A stretch of DNA of 64,000 nt from Paucibacter aquatile (GTDB taxonomy: Bacteria > Pseudomonadota > Gammaproteobacteria > Burkholderiales > Burkholderiaceae_C), in contig NZ_POSP01000003.1 of NCBI RefSeq assembly GCF_002885975.1, positions 1,488,001 to 1,552,000 of the forward strand. Direction: 5' to 3'. Made by a program: the position numbers and the translations under genes. How positions within the stretch are numbered: position 1 is the stretch's first letter; each line of letters begins with the position of its first letter. Below the pieces are notes generated by a model, which saw only the letters and a list, made by a program, of their open reading frames with translations, was not told the origin of the DNA and did no database searches. This document shows, piece by piece, positions 50,700 through 58,868 of the stretch.

Positions 50700-52480
50700 G
50701 CCCGGCGCAGGCTCAGTGCACGCGCGGGCGCCTTGTCGGCCAGGCACAGCTGCACAGGCGTGGTGCTGGAGCTGACGGTGGCCCCCGCGCTGCTGCTCGG
50801 CAAATCGAGCCGCAATTCAAGCAGGCGCTGGTCGCGCGACACCAGCAGTTGCAGCTCTTGCTGTCCCGGCGCCAGGGTCAGCAAGGCGTCATCAAGGCGG
50901 CGCAGGCGCCAGCCCTGGCAGCCGATGATTTCATCGCCGGCACACAGGCCCGAGGTGGCAGCGGCCGAGCCTGCCAGCACCTGCTTGACGCTGATCGGGC
51001 CGCTGGCGTCATGGAGACGCAGGCCCAGGCGCTGGGCCAGGGTTTGCTTGTCGGCGCGCAGTTGCACGCCCAGGCGCTCAAACAAGGGCAGCAAGGGCAG
51101 ATCCTCGGTGCCATGCACCCACTGCGCCAACTGCTGAGCGACAGCCGGCCCACCCAGCTCAGCCAACAGATTCAGGATGTCGGCCTCGCGGATTCCGCCC
51201 GTGGCTCCCTCTCCCGCCGCATGACGCTGCCACAGCCCCCGCATCAGCTCATCGAGACTGGTGGCGGGCTCTCCATCGGCATGCCGCAGACGCAGGGTCA
51301 AATCCAAGGCGAGGGCCAGCAAAGCGCCCTTGCCGTAATAGCTGATGGTGCTGTTGGGCGAGTTCTCATCCTGGCGGTAGTACTTGACCCAGGCATCGAA
51401 GCTGGCCATGGCCACGCTCTGCACCTTGCGCCCCGGCGTCGCAAGGACACCGCTGAGGGTGGCGGAAAGCAGCTTGAGGTAGCGCGACTCGTCGATCAGG
51501 CCGGTGCGCACCAGCATCAACTCGTCGTAGTAGGAAGTGAAGCCCTCGAAGAACCACAGCAGCTCGGTGTAGTTCTCCTGGGCGTAATCCAGGCGCAGGT
51601 AATTGGCCGGACGCAGGCGCTTGACGTTCCAGGTGTGAAAGTACTCGTGGCTGATCAAGCCGAGCAGGCGGACATAGCCCTCGCTGCTTTCGGTCTGACC
51701 ATGACGCGGCAGATCCCGGCGCGGTGACAGCAAGGCCGTGCTGGCGCGGTGCTCCAGACCGCCATAGCCCTCGTCCACGGTATTCAGGAAGAAGACATAA
51801 CGCTCAAAGGGCAAGGGGCTGCGCCGCTTGCCCATCGGGCCATGCCAGAACTGGATCTGCGCCTCGCAGATGCGCTGGGTGTCAGCCAGCAGGCGCTCGC
51901 CATCAAAGGACGGCAAGGCGCCGCTGACCACCAGCTGATGCTCCACGCCGCAGGCACTGAACCGCGCCTGCCAGAAGCACCCCAGCTCAAAGGGATGATC
52001 GATCAACTCGTCATAGTCGGCCGCGACATAGCTGCCATCAGCGTTCTGCGGCATCGCTGTGGCCACCTGCCAGCCCTCGGGCAAGCCGGCCAGTTCCAGC
52101 ACATGAGGCTGGTCTTCGCGTCCATGGATGCGCAGGCACAGGCTGCTGCCGTTGAAGAAGCCGCGCTCGACGTCCAGAAAGGCGGCGCGCACCGAAGGAT
52201 CAAATGCATAAACACGGTAGCGCAGCACCAAGGCGCTGCGGCCGCTGCACGCGACGCGCCAGCTGGCCTTGTCCACTTGCTCCAGCTCCAGCTCGCGGCT
52301 GCCCTGGCTGGCCGTGAGGCCGCTCAGGTGGCGAGCAAACTCGCGCAGCAGATAGCTGCCCGGAATCCAGGCCGGCAGACTGACGGTCTGCTCGGCCGCC
52401 GGTGCGGCCAAGGTCAGGGTGACCAGGAACTGGTGTTCGCGCGCCCGATCGAGCTCGATGCGATAACGAATATCGGCCAC
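50684..52480 (-). CDS. M61-family metallopeptidase with PDZ domain
   Basis: Zinc aminopeptidase of the glycyl-aminopeptidase family. The 598-residue product has an N-terminal beta-sandwich domain (PAWIPGSYLLREFARH), GLEHRAS, the zinc site HEYFH (His278, Glu279, His282) followed by WNVKRLRP, a downstream FFEGFTSYYDELM helix with the third ligand Glu, and a C-terminal PDZ domain (about 490-570, SVKQVLAGSAAATSGLCAGDEIIGC). No signal peptide, so cytoplasmic. It is 4 bases from the DUF3429 gene upstream and overlaps the DUF3108 gene. Confidence 0.93.
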   Translation of the reverse strand: MADIRYRIELDRAREHQFLVTLTLAAPAAEQTVSLPAWIPGSYLLREFARHLSGLTASQGSRELELEQVDKASWRVACSGRSALVLRYRVYAFDPSVRAAFLDVERGFFNGSSLCLRIHGREDQPHVLELAGLPEGWQVATAMPQNADGSYVAADYDELIDHPFELGCFWQARFSACGVEHQLVVSGALPSFDGERLLADTQRICEAQIQFWHGPMGKRRSPLPFERYVFFLNTVDEGYGGLEHRASTALLSPRRDLPRHGQTESSEGYVRLLGLISHEYFHTWNVKRLRPANYLRLDYAQENYTELLWFFEGFTSYYDELMLVRTGLIDESRYLKLLSATLSGVLATPGRKVQSVAMASFDAWVKYYRQDENSPNSTISYYGKGALLALALDLTLRLRHADGEPATSLDELMRGLWQRHAAGEGATGGIREADILNLLAELGGPAVAQQLAQWVHGTEDLPLLPLFERLGVQLRADKQTLAQRLGLRLHDASGPISVKQVLAGSAAATSGLCAGDEIIGCQGWRLRRLDDALLTLAPGQQELQLLVSRDQRLLELRLDLPSSSAGATVSSSTTPVQLCLADKAPARALSLRRAWLTG

Positions 52481-52484
52481 GGTC

Positions 52485-52970
52485 TCAGCTCCCTGCCGCC
52501 GCCAGGAAGCAGCACAGGGCAGCGCCTGCGCTCAGACGGAAACGCAAGGTCAGCCAGGCTGCAGCGCCAAACGCGGGGTAAAGCCGACGATCCACCAGAT
52601 AGCAAATGATCAACATGCCGCCTTGCAAGACCAGGCCGGCATAGGCTGGCATCACCACCGCCACCCAGGCGCCCAGCGAGGGCATGATGCCCCAGACAAA
52701 GGGCTGGGCCGTGGCCTCGGGCATGCGAAAAGCAAAGCCCCAGTAGATGCCGCCGAGAAATGAGATCACCAAGGCCGCATAGGCCGAAGTGGCCAGGGTC
52801 ACGAAGGCATGGGCCTCGAGGTTGCGGTCACCGATCAGCCAGATCAGCACGGCCCCGGCCACAAAGGGCAGGAGGCCCAGATGTCCCAGCTTCAATGCCA
52901 CCGGGTGCAATGGCAGAGGAGAGAGCGTGTTCATCGGCTTGGGGGGCTCGGCACTAGGGGCGGCAGACAT
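52485..52970 (-). CDS. DUF3429 membrane protein
   Basis: The 161-residue inner-membrane protein has about five hydrophobic helices and the family features GHLGLLPFVAGAVLIWL, YAALVISFLGGIYWGFAF and LVLQGGMLIICYLVDRRLYP. Function unknown. The first 12 residues before an internal Met13 are Pro/Ser-rich, and either Met could start. It probably forms a transcript with the M61 and DUF3108 genes. Confidence 0.85.
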   Translation of the reverse strand: MSAAPSAEPPKPMNTLSPLPLHPVALKLGHLGLLPFVAGAVLIWLIGDRNLEAHAFVTLATSAYAALVISFLGGIYWGFAFRMPEATAQPFVWGIMPSLGAWVAVVMPAYAGLVLQGGMLIICYLVDRRLYPAFGAAAWLTLRFRLSAGAALCCFLAAAGS

Positions 52971-53033
52971 GCAGGGATGCTCCGGGTCAACAAGAATTCA
53001 GGGGCCATTCAGCGAGGGCCCCGGCCAGCGGCA

Positions 53034-53073
53034 AGAAAAAGCGGCTGAAGCCCTGCTGAATCACTCAGCCGCT
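53034..53073 (-). terminator. Intrinsic terminator of dsbC
   Basis: AGCGGCTGA (53040-53048) and TCAGCCGCT (53065-53073) form a perfect 9-bp stem with a 16-base loop. On the minus strand it is followed by TTTTC (53039-53035). It lies 24 bases after the dsbC stop codon. Confidence 0.7.
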
Positions 53074-53096
53074 GCAGCCGCTGCCAGTTGGCTGGC

Positions 53097-53840
53097 TCAG
53101 GACTTGGTGGCGGACACGGCCTGAAGTCGCTTCTCCAACTGCTCGGCCCCCAGGGCGCCCGGCACGCGGCTGCCATCTTCAAAGAAGATGGCCGGCGTGC
53201 CATTGACGTGGAAGCGGCGCATCATGGCCGTATTGCGTTCGATGGCACCATCGTCGCAGGCGGCGAGCGGTTTGACCGGCGCCTTGCCGTCCAACATCCA
53301 GCCTTGCCAACTGACCGTAGCGTCCTTGGCGCACCAAATCGAGCGTGCCTTTTCCGCGGAGTCACCACCGAGGATGGGCACCAGAAAGGTGTAGACGGTG
53401 ATGTCCTTGACGTCTTGCAGGGCGCGTTCGAAGCGCTTGCAGTAGCCACAATTCGGGTCGGCAAATACGGCGATGCGGCGCTTGCCGTTACCGTTCTTCC
53501 AGACCACGGCGTCTTTCAGCGGCAGGGCCGCAAAGTCGACCTGGTTGATCTTGTTCAGGCGCTCTTCGGTGAGGTTCTTGCGGGTGCGCAAATCGATCAG
53601 CTCGCCCTCAACCAGATAGCTGCCGGTCGGGTCGGTGTAGCGGATCTCGTTGCCGATGCGCACTTCCCACAAACCCGGCAGCGCGCTTTGCCGCACCTCC
53701 TCGATCTTGGGCATGCCGGGCAACTTCTCGCCCAGGCTCTTGCGGATCACCGCTTCGTTGGCTGCGGCCACCAAGGGCAGGCTGGCGGCGAGACTCGCCA
53801 CCGCCAGGGTCTTCAAGTTCAGCATTGTTGTCAGACTCAT
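53097..53840 (-). CDS. dsbC: Thiol:disulfide isomerase DsbC
   Basis: Periplasmic disulfide-bond isomerase. The 247-residue product has a signal peptide (cleavage near VAAA-NE, residue 27), an N-terminal dimerisation domain (LPGLWEVRIGNEIRYTDPTGSYLVEGELIDLRTRKNLTE), and a thioredoxin-fold domain with the active site Cys131-Gly-Tyr-Cys134 and the cis-Pro loop VNGTPAIFF. Starts at ATG 53840 or 53825; neither has a clear ribosome-binding site. It follows the monooxygenase gene by 21 bases. Confidence 0.95.
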   Translation of the reverse strand: MSLTTMLNLKTLAVASLAASLPLVAAANEAVIRKSLGEKLPGMPKIEEVRQSALPGLWEVRIGNEIRYTDPTGSYLVEGELIDLRTRKNLTEERLNKINQVDFAALPLKDAVVWKNGNGKRRIAVFADPNCGYCKRFERALQDVKDITVYTFLVPILGGDSAEKARSIWCAKDATVSWQGWMLDGKAPVKPLAACDDGAIERNTAMMRRFHVNGTPAIFFEDGSRVPGALGAEQLEKRLQAVSATKS

Positions 53841-53861
53841 GGAGAAGAAGTTGGGGAGGTC

Positions 53862-54974
53862 TCAGGCGCCAAGCGCCCGCGCTGTGAGCCAGCGCTTCAA
53901 GGGGGAAAGGGTATTCAAGGTGCTCAGGCCCTGGTTGCGCAAACGGCGCACCGGCTCCAGATCACTGGCAAACAATCGCAGCAGCCCGTCGGTCAGCTCG
54001 CCCATGGCCCAGGTGTCCAGTTGGCGCTCGCGAGCATAGCGGCGCAAAAGACGCTCGTCGCCCAAAGGGCGCCAGCTTTCGCGCCCGGCCAACACGCGGG
54101 CCAAGGCCGCCACGTCCGCCAGACCCAGGTTCAAACCCTGGCCGGCCAGCGGATGCACCAGATGCGCCGCGTCGCCCAGCAAAACCCAGCCGGGCCCCTG
54201 AACCGGCTCGGCACGAGCCAAGGCCAGCGGCCACGTACCGCGTGCGCTGGCCAGGCTCAGCGCACCGACCTCGGCGCCACAGATGTCATTCAGCGCCGCT
54301 TCAAAGCTGGCCTCATCCAGCGCCAGAAGCTCCTCGGCCCGAGCCTCCGGCACCGACCAGACCAAACCATAGGAAGCGCCCGCCTCCGGCGCCGCGATGG
54401 GCAGCAAGGCCAGCACATCGGGCGAGCGGAACCATTGCCGGGCCACGCCCTGGTGCGGCCGATCGCAGCGCAGGCGGGCCGCAATGCCGCGCTGCCCATA
54501 GCTGTTGAGTTCGAATTTCACGCCCAGCTCGGCCCGTGCAGCCGAGGCACGGCCTTCACAGAGTGCCGTCAGCGCGGCGGGCACCGGGGAGTCCACCAGC
54601 TGCACATGGGGCGCAAAGCGCAAAGCCACGGCCAGTTGTTGTTCCAGCGCACCGGCGTCCACAATGAAGGCCAGTTCCGACACACCCTGACTCCAGGCCG
54701 AGAACTCGAGCAGTGAGCCCGGCGCATCGCCGTGGATCTTCATGTCGTAGACCGGGCTGAGGGCGCTGGGCGGCAAGGAATCCCAAACTTTGAGCTCGCG
54801 AAGCAGTCGCACGGCCGCAGCGTTGAGCGCGTAACTGCGAACGTCCTCCCGCTGGGCGGGCGTGGCTTCGGCGCTGCCGAGCAGGGCCACGCGCAGGCCC
54901 TGGGCCCCGAGGGCCAAGGCCAAGCTGCGACCGACGCAGCCGCTGCCACGCACCAGGACGTCATATGTTTGCAT
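53862..54974 (-). CDS. UbiH/UbiF-family FAD-dependent hydroxylase
   Basis: Flavoprotein monooxygenase of ubiquinone biosynthesis type. The 370-residue product has the N-terminal FAD motif VLVRGSGCVGRSLALALGAQGLRVAL (Arg replaces the usual Gly before GSG) and the second FAD motif GWVLLGDAAHLVHPLAGQGLNLGLADVAAL near residue 275. Ring position (C1, C5 or C6) cannot be told. It is co-directional with dsbC and diverges from ychF across 229 bases in which no clear promoter pair is seen. Confidence 0.9.
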   Translation of the reverse strand: MQTYDVLVRGSGCVGRSLALALGAQGLRVALLGSAEATPAQREDVRSYALNAAAVRLLRELKVWDSLPPSALSPVYDMKIHGDAPGSLLEFSAWSQGVSELAFIVDAGALEQQLAVALRFAPHVQLVDSPVPAALTALCEGRASAARAELGVKFELNSYGQRGIAARLRCDRPHQGVARQWFRSPDVLALLPIAAPEAGASYGLVWSVPEARAEELLALDEASFEAALNDICGAEVGALSLASARGTWPLALARAEPVQGPGWVLLGDAAHLVHPLAGQGLNLGLADVAALARVLAGRESWRPLGDERLLRRYARERQLDTWAMGELTDGLLRLFASDLEPVRRLRNQGLSTLNTLSPLKRWLTARALGA

Positions 54975-55203
54975 CGCGGCATTGTAGGCAGGCCCGGCCA
55001 GGCCTGCGGCGAGTGGGGAAGCTGCTTTTGCACGCCCGACTCGGCCGGCCGGAGCGGCGCCGGCGCAGCGCGGCTCCGCATTGGCCTAAAATCGCGCCCA
55101 GCTTCGAGCCGGCGGCCGCCCCATCGGCTCAGCCCGGCTCCCAGACCGCCTTGTTCAGCGGCCGCAACCGCGGCCTCCAACCCAGCTCCCCAGAAAGCCC
55201 TCC

Positions 55204-56295
55204 ATGAGCCTCAAATGCGGCATCGTCGGCCTGCCCAATGTCGGCAAGTCCACCCTGTTCAATGCCTTGACCAAGGCCGGCATCGCCGCCGAGAACTATC
55301 CCTTCTGCACCATCGAACCCAATGTCGGTGTGGTGGAACTGCCGGACCCGCGCCTGCAGGCCCTGGCCGAGATAGTCAAGCCCGAGCGCATCCTGCCGGC
55401 CATCGTCGAGTTCGTGGACATCGCCGGCCTGGTGGCCGGTGCCTCCAAGGGTGAAGGCCTGGGCAACCAGTTCCTCTCACACATCCGCGAAACCGACGCC
55501 ATCGTCAATGTGGTGCGCTGCTTCGAAGACCCGAACGTGATCCACGTGAACGGCAAAGTCGACCCGATCGCCGACATCGAGGTGATCCAGACCGAGCTCT
55601 GCCTGGCCGACCTGGGCACGGTCGAGAAGAGCCTGCACCGCTACAACAAGGTGGCCCGCGCCGGTGACAAGGACGCCATCGCCCTGGTCAAGGTGCTGGA
55701 GCGGTGCCAGGCTTCGCTGGACCAGGCCAAGCCGGTGCGCACCATCGATTTCAGCAAGGAAGAGCAGGCCATCCTCAAGCCCCTGTGCCTGATCACGGCC
55801 AAGCCGGCCATGTTCGTGGGCAACGTGGCCGAAGACGGCTTCGAGAACAACCCCTTCCTGGACCGCCTGAAGGAGTACGCCGCCGCCCAGAACGGCCCGG
55901 TGGTCGCCATCTGCGCCAAGACCGAAGCCGAACTGTCGGAAATGAGCGACGAAGACCGCGCCATGTTCCTGGCCGAAATGGGTCAGGACGAGCCGGGCCT
56001 GAACCGCCTGATCCGCGCCGGTTTCAGCCTGCTGGGCCTGCAGACCTACTTCACCGCCGGCGTGAAGGAAGTGCGCGCCTGGACCATCCACAAGGGCGAC
56101 ACCGCCCCGCAGGCGGCTGGTGTGATCCACACCGATTTCGAACGCGGCTTCATCCGCGCCCAAACCATCGCCTTCGAAGACTTCATCACCTTCAAGGGCG
56201 AACAAGGGGCCAAGGACGCCGGCAAGATGCGCGCCGAAGGCAAGGAATACGTGGTCAAGGATGGCGACGTGCTCAATTTCCTCTTCAACGTCTGA
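55204..56295 (+). CDS. ychF: Redox-regulated ATPase YchF (OLA1 family)
   Basis: Obg-like P-loop ATPase associated with ribosomes and oxidative-stress control. The 363-residue product has GIVGLPNVGKSTLFNALTKAG, the lineage-typical AENYPFCTIEPNVGVVELPDPRL, VDIAGLVAGASKGEGLGNQFL and a C-terminal TGS domain (TYFTAGVKEVRAWTIHKGDTAPQAAG ... YVVKDGDVLNFLFNV). Full length, followed by a strong terminator. Usually found after pth; that gene is not next to it here. Confidence 0.97.
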   Translation: MSLKCGIVGLPNVGKSTLFNALTKAGIAAENYPFCTIEPNVGVVELPDPRLQALAEIVKPERILPAIVEFVDIAGLVAGASKGEGLGNQFLSHIRETDAIVNVVRCFEDPNVIHVNGKVDPIADIEVIQTELCLADLGTVEKSLHRYNKVARAGDKDAIALVKVLERCQASLDQAKPVRTIDFSKEEQAILKPLCLITAKPAMFVGNVAEDGFENNPFLDRLKEYAAAQNGPVVAICAKTEAELSEMSDEDRAMFLAEMGQDEPGLNRLIRAGFSLLGLQTYFTAGVKEVRAWTIHKGDTAPQAAGVIHTDFERGFIRAQTIAFEDFITFKGEQGAKDAGKMRAEGKEYVVKDGDVLNFLFNV

Positions 56296-56321
56296 GCCGG
56301 GACCTGCGCCCCGCCGACAAC

Positions 56322-56347
56322 AGCCCCGCCCTGGCGGGGCTTTTTTC
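56322..56347 (+). terminator. Intrinsic terminator of ychF
   Basis: AGCCCCGC (56322-56329), a 4-base loop and GCGGGGCT (56334-56341), followed by a T-run to 56346. It lies 27 bases after the ychF stop codon. Confidence 0.88.
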
Positions 56348-56517
56348 TGGGCGACAGCCGCCCCGCGCCGAAGCGCTTCAGGCCATGGGGGAAATTACCC
56401 GGCCCGGTGGCAGCAGATCGAGCGATGGCGCGGCGCACAATGGTTGCAAAATGGACCTGAGACGTTCAGCACCGACTGGCCCTCTTCCGACTTCACCGCA
56501 GACAAGCCCACCGATCC

Positions 56518-57027
56518 ATGAGCTCAAACGAACTGGTTCCCTCCTCTGGTGCCCAAGCCCTGCAGCCCACCGGCGGCCAGGCCCGCCATGACACGCGGCA
56601 ATTCCTGACCTTCCGCATCGGTGGCGAGGAATACGGCATCGACATCCTGCGCGTGCAGGAAATCCGCTCCTACGAGCCGCCCACCCGCGTCGCCCATTCG
56701 CCCGATTTCATCAAGGGCGTGGTCAATCTGCGCGGCGTCATCGTGCCCATCGTTGACCTGCGCATGCGCCTGGGTCAAAGCGGCGAGTACAACGCCTTCA
56801 CCGTGGTGATCGTGCTCAATGTGGCGCAGCGCATCGTCGGCGTGGTGGTGGATTCGGTCTCCGATGTGCTGGAACTCAGCGCCGAGGAAATCAAGCCGCG
56901 GCCCGAGGTGGCGGCGGCGCTGGACGCCCGCTTCATCACCGGTCTGGGCAAGATCGGCGAGCGCATGCTGATCCTGCTGGACATCGACACCATGGTCGTC
57001 AGCCCCGATTTCGGCCTGCTGGATTGA
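56518..57027 (+). CDS. cheW: Chemotaxis coupling protein CheW (orphan)
   Basis: Couples chemoreceptors to the CheA kinase. The 169-residue product is a single CheW domain: QFLTFRIGGEEYGIDILRVQEIRSYEPPTRVAHSPDFIKGVVNLRGVIVPIVDLRMRLG, then GVVVDSVSDVLELSAEEIKPRP and FITGLGKIGERMLILLDIDTMV. No cheA, receptor or flagellar gene is in the window. It may serve a distant chemotaxis or pilus-type system. It has its own leader after the ychF terminator. Confidence 0.93.
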   Translation: MSSNELVPSSGAQALQPTGGQARHDTRQFLTFRIGGEEYGIDILRVQEIRSYEPPTRVAHSPDFIKGVVNLRGVIVPIVDLRMRLGQSGEYNAFTVVIVLNVAQRIVGVVVDSVSDVLELSAEEIKPRPEVAAALDARFITGLGKIGERMLILLDIDTMVVSPDFGLLD

Positions 57028-57070
57028 TGCAAGCGACTGAGACGCCGCTCTAAGTTAGCGAGCGCACTCA

Positions 57071-57100
57071 CCAGAAAGCGCATATTCATGCACTTTCTGG
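57071..57100. repeat. 30-base near-perfect palindrome upstream of rpoH
   Basis: CCAGAAAGcGCAT (57071-57083), loop ATTC and ATGCaCTTTCTGG (57088-57100): 12 of 13 positions pair, with one C-A mismatch. It is 43 bases after the cheW stop codon and 15 before the CIRCE. There is no T-run on plus, so it is more like a dimeric regulator site or a Rho-type or processed 3' hairpin of cheW than a classic terminator. Confidence 0.6.
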
Positions 57101-57115
57101 AATAACCCCAGCGAT

Positions 57116-57142
57116 TTGGCACTCACTAAACGAGAGTGCTAA
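57116..57142 (+). promoter_or_regulatory. CIRCE operator (HrcA binding site)
   Basis: TTGGCACTC (57116-57124), 9 bases and GAGTGCTAA (57134-57142). This matches the CIRCE consensus TTAGCACTC-N9-GAGTGCTAA in 17 of 18 arm positions. It overlaps the rpoH promoter, so HrcA binding would block transcription until heat stress. Confidence 0.88.
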
Positions 57143-57145
57143 TAT
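57116..57145 (+). promoter_or_regulatory. Sigma-70 promoter of rpoH, covered by the CIRCE
   Basis: TTGGCA (57116-57121), an 18-base spacer and TAATAT (57140-57145) give a housekeeping-type promoter starting near 57152. An ATG at 57153 would then be leaderless, which supports the 57189 start for rpoH. Confidence 0.65.
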
Positions 57146-57188
57146 TGACCACATGGAACCGCTGAGGTTCGGCTTGCGAAAGAAAGCG

Positions 57189-58109
57189 ATGACTTTGTCT
57201 ACACCCACTGCTCTGACGGTCCGTGACCCCTGGTCGCTGGTGCCCTCGCTCGGCAACCTGGATGCATACATCTCCGCCGTCAACCGCCTGCCCCTGCTGA
57301 CCCCGGAAGAGGAAAGCTCGGCCGCCCGCCGTTTGCGTGACAGCGGCGATCTCGAGGCCGCCGGCCGCCTGGTGCTCTCGCACCTGCGCCTGGTGGTGTC
57401 GATCTCGCGCCAGTACCTGGGCTATGGCCTGCCCCAGGGCGACCTGATCCAGGAAGGCAATGTCGGCCTGATGAAGGCCGTCAAGCGCTACGACCCGGAC
57501 CAGGGCGTGCGTCTGGTCAGCTATGCCATGCATTGGATCAAGGCCGAGATCCACGAGTACGTGCTGCGCAACTGGCGCATGGTCAAAGTCGCCACGACCA
57601 AGGCCCAGCGCAAGCTGTTCTTCAATCTGCGCTCGATGAAGCACAGCATGAAGGAAGACCAGGCCGACGACCAAACCCACCGCAACAGTCTCAGCGAAGC
57701 GCAGCTGGCCCATGTGGCGCGCGAACTGAACGTCAAGCCGGAAGAAGTGCTGGAGATGGAAACCCGCATGTCCGGCGGCGATGTGGCGCTCGAGCCGCAA
57801 AGCGACGAGGACGGCGAGAGCTTCGCTCCCATCGCCTACCTGGCCGACGACAGCCAGGAGCCGACCCGCGTGCTGGAAGCCCAGGCGCGCGACGAGCTGG
57901 CCGGCGACGGCATCAGCCGCGCGCTGGAAGCCCTGGACGAGCGCAGCCGCCGCATCGTCGAGGAGCGCTGGCTCAAGGTCAACGACGATTCGTCCGGCGG
58001 CATGACCCTGCATGAGCTGGCGGCCGAGTACGGCGTGTCGGCCGAGCGCATCCGCCAGATCGAAGTGGCGGCCATGAAGAAGATGCGCAAGGCACTCAGC
58101 CCGGCCTGA
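57189..58109 (+). CDS. rpoH: RNA polymerase sigma-32 factor
   Basis: Heat-shock sigma factor. The 306-residue product has region 2 (LRLVVSISRQYLGYGLPQGDLIQEGNVGLMKAVKRYDPDQGVRLVSYAMHWIKAEIHEY), the diagnostic RpoH box QRKLFFNLR and region 4.2 (TLHELAAEYGVSAERIRQIEVAAMKKMR). ATG 57189 has AGAAAG upstream and fits the mapped promoter; ATG 57153 in the same frame would add 12 residues. Regulated by a CIRCE over its promoter (57116-57142), so HrcA probably controls it. Likely target in this window: degQ. Confidence 0.97.
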   Translation: MTLSTPTALTVRDPWSLVPSLGNLDAYISAVNRLPLLTPEEESSAARRLRDSGDLEAAGRLVLSHLRLVVSISRQYLGYGLPQGDLIQEGNVGLMKAVKRYDPDQGVRLVSYAMHWIKAEIHEYVLRNWRMVKVATTKAQRKLFFNLRSMKHSMKEDQADDQTHRNSLSEAQLAHVARELNVKPEEVLEMETRMSGGDVALEPQSDEDGESFAPIAYLADDSQEPTRVLEAQARDELAGDGISRALEALDERSRRIVEERWLKVNDDSSGGMTLHELAAEYGVSAERIRQIEVAAMKKMRKALSPA

Positions 58110-58130
58110 TCCGACCCTTGCCCGCCATGA

Positions 58131-58162
58131 AAAACGGCCCCTACCGGGGCCGTTTTCTTTTT
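58131..58162. terminator. Bidirectional intrinsic terminator between rpoH and sco
   Basis: AAAACGGCCCC (58131-58141), loop TACC and GGGGCCGTTTT (58146-58156), then CTTTTT. The A-run on the left gives the minus strand its own U-tract for sco. Confidence 0.9.
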
Positions 58163-58193
58163 GGCGTGGCGAAGCGCCAGCTGGCTTCGAGCT

Positions 58194-58865
58194 TCAGCGC
58201 TTCTCCGCCAGCAGCAGCTTGATGTCATCGGCCAGCGCTTGCGCGCCCGAGCCATAACGCGAGAACACGCGCACCCGGCCTTCGGGGTCAAAGATGAAGC
58301 TGGCCGCGGTGTGGTCCAGGGTGTAGCTCTCGGGGGTCTTGCCGGGCACCTTGGCGTAATACACCTTGAACTCCTTGGCCGCCGCCTTGGTCTGTTCTTC
58401 GCTGCCACGCAGGGCCACAAAACTGGGGTCGAAGCTGGCCATATAAGCCTTGAGCAAGGCGGGGGTGTCGCGCTCGGGGTCGACGGAGACGAACACGCCC
58501 TGCACGCGCTCGCCCTCGGCGCCCAGCGAGCGCTTGACCTCGGCCAGCTCGGCCATGGTGGTGGGGCAGACATCCGGGCATTGGGTATAGCCAAAGAACA
58601 CCACCACCACCTTGCCCTTGAAATCGGCCAGGCTGCGGCTGCGGCCGTCCTGGTCGGGCAGGTTGAGGCTGCGCGCGTACTCGGCGCCGGTCAGGTCCAC
58701 GCCCTTGAAGGCCAGCTTGCTCGCGCCACCCAGGCCCAGCTGGTCACAGGCAGCCAGGCTGCCCAGCAGCGCAAAGGCCAGGCCGGTGGCGGCCAGGCTG
58801 CGGCGGCTCAGGCCCTTGGGCGAGGGCAAGGGCGAAGAAGAAGTGGAGTTCGTCGTGCGTTTCAT
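58194..58865 (-). CDS. SCO1/SenC-family copper chaperone lipoprotein
   Basis: Delivers copper or reduces the CuA site during cytochrome c oxidase assembly. The 223-residue product has a lipoprotein signal ending in the lipobox LAAC (Cys40), a thioredoxin fold with the copper-binding pair Cys96-Cys100 (TQCPDVCPTTM), VSVDPERDTP and the third ligand His185 (YTLDHTAASF). It is the last gene of the minus-strand oxidase assembly series, 3 bases after ctaB. Confidence 0.94.
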   Translation of the reverse strand: MKRTTNSTSSSPLPSPKGLSRRSLAATGLAFALLGSLAACDQLGLGGASKLAFKGVDLTGAEYARSLNLPDQDGRSRSLADFKGKVVVVFFGYTQCPDVCPTTMAELAEVKRSLGAEGERVQGVFVSVDPERDTPALLKAYMASFDPSFVALRGSEEQTKAAAKEFKVYYAKVPGKTPESYTLDHTAASFIFDPEGRVRVFSRYGSGAQALADDIKLLLAEKR

Positions 58866-58868
58866 GGC

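Noticed and set aside
57153..57188. rpoH start at the ATG 57153
   Set aside because: The mapped promoter would put the transcript start at that codon; ATG 57189 has a ribosome-binding site and gives the usual RpoH N-terminus.
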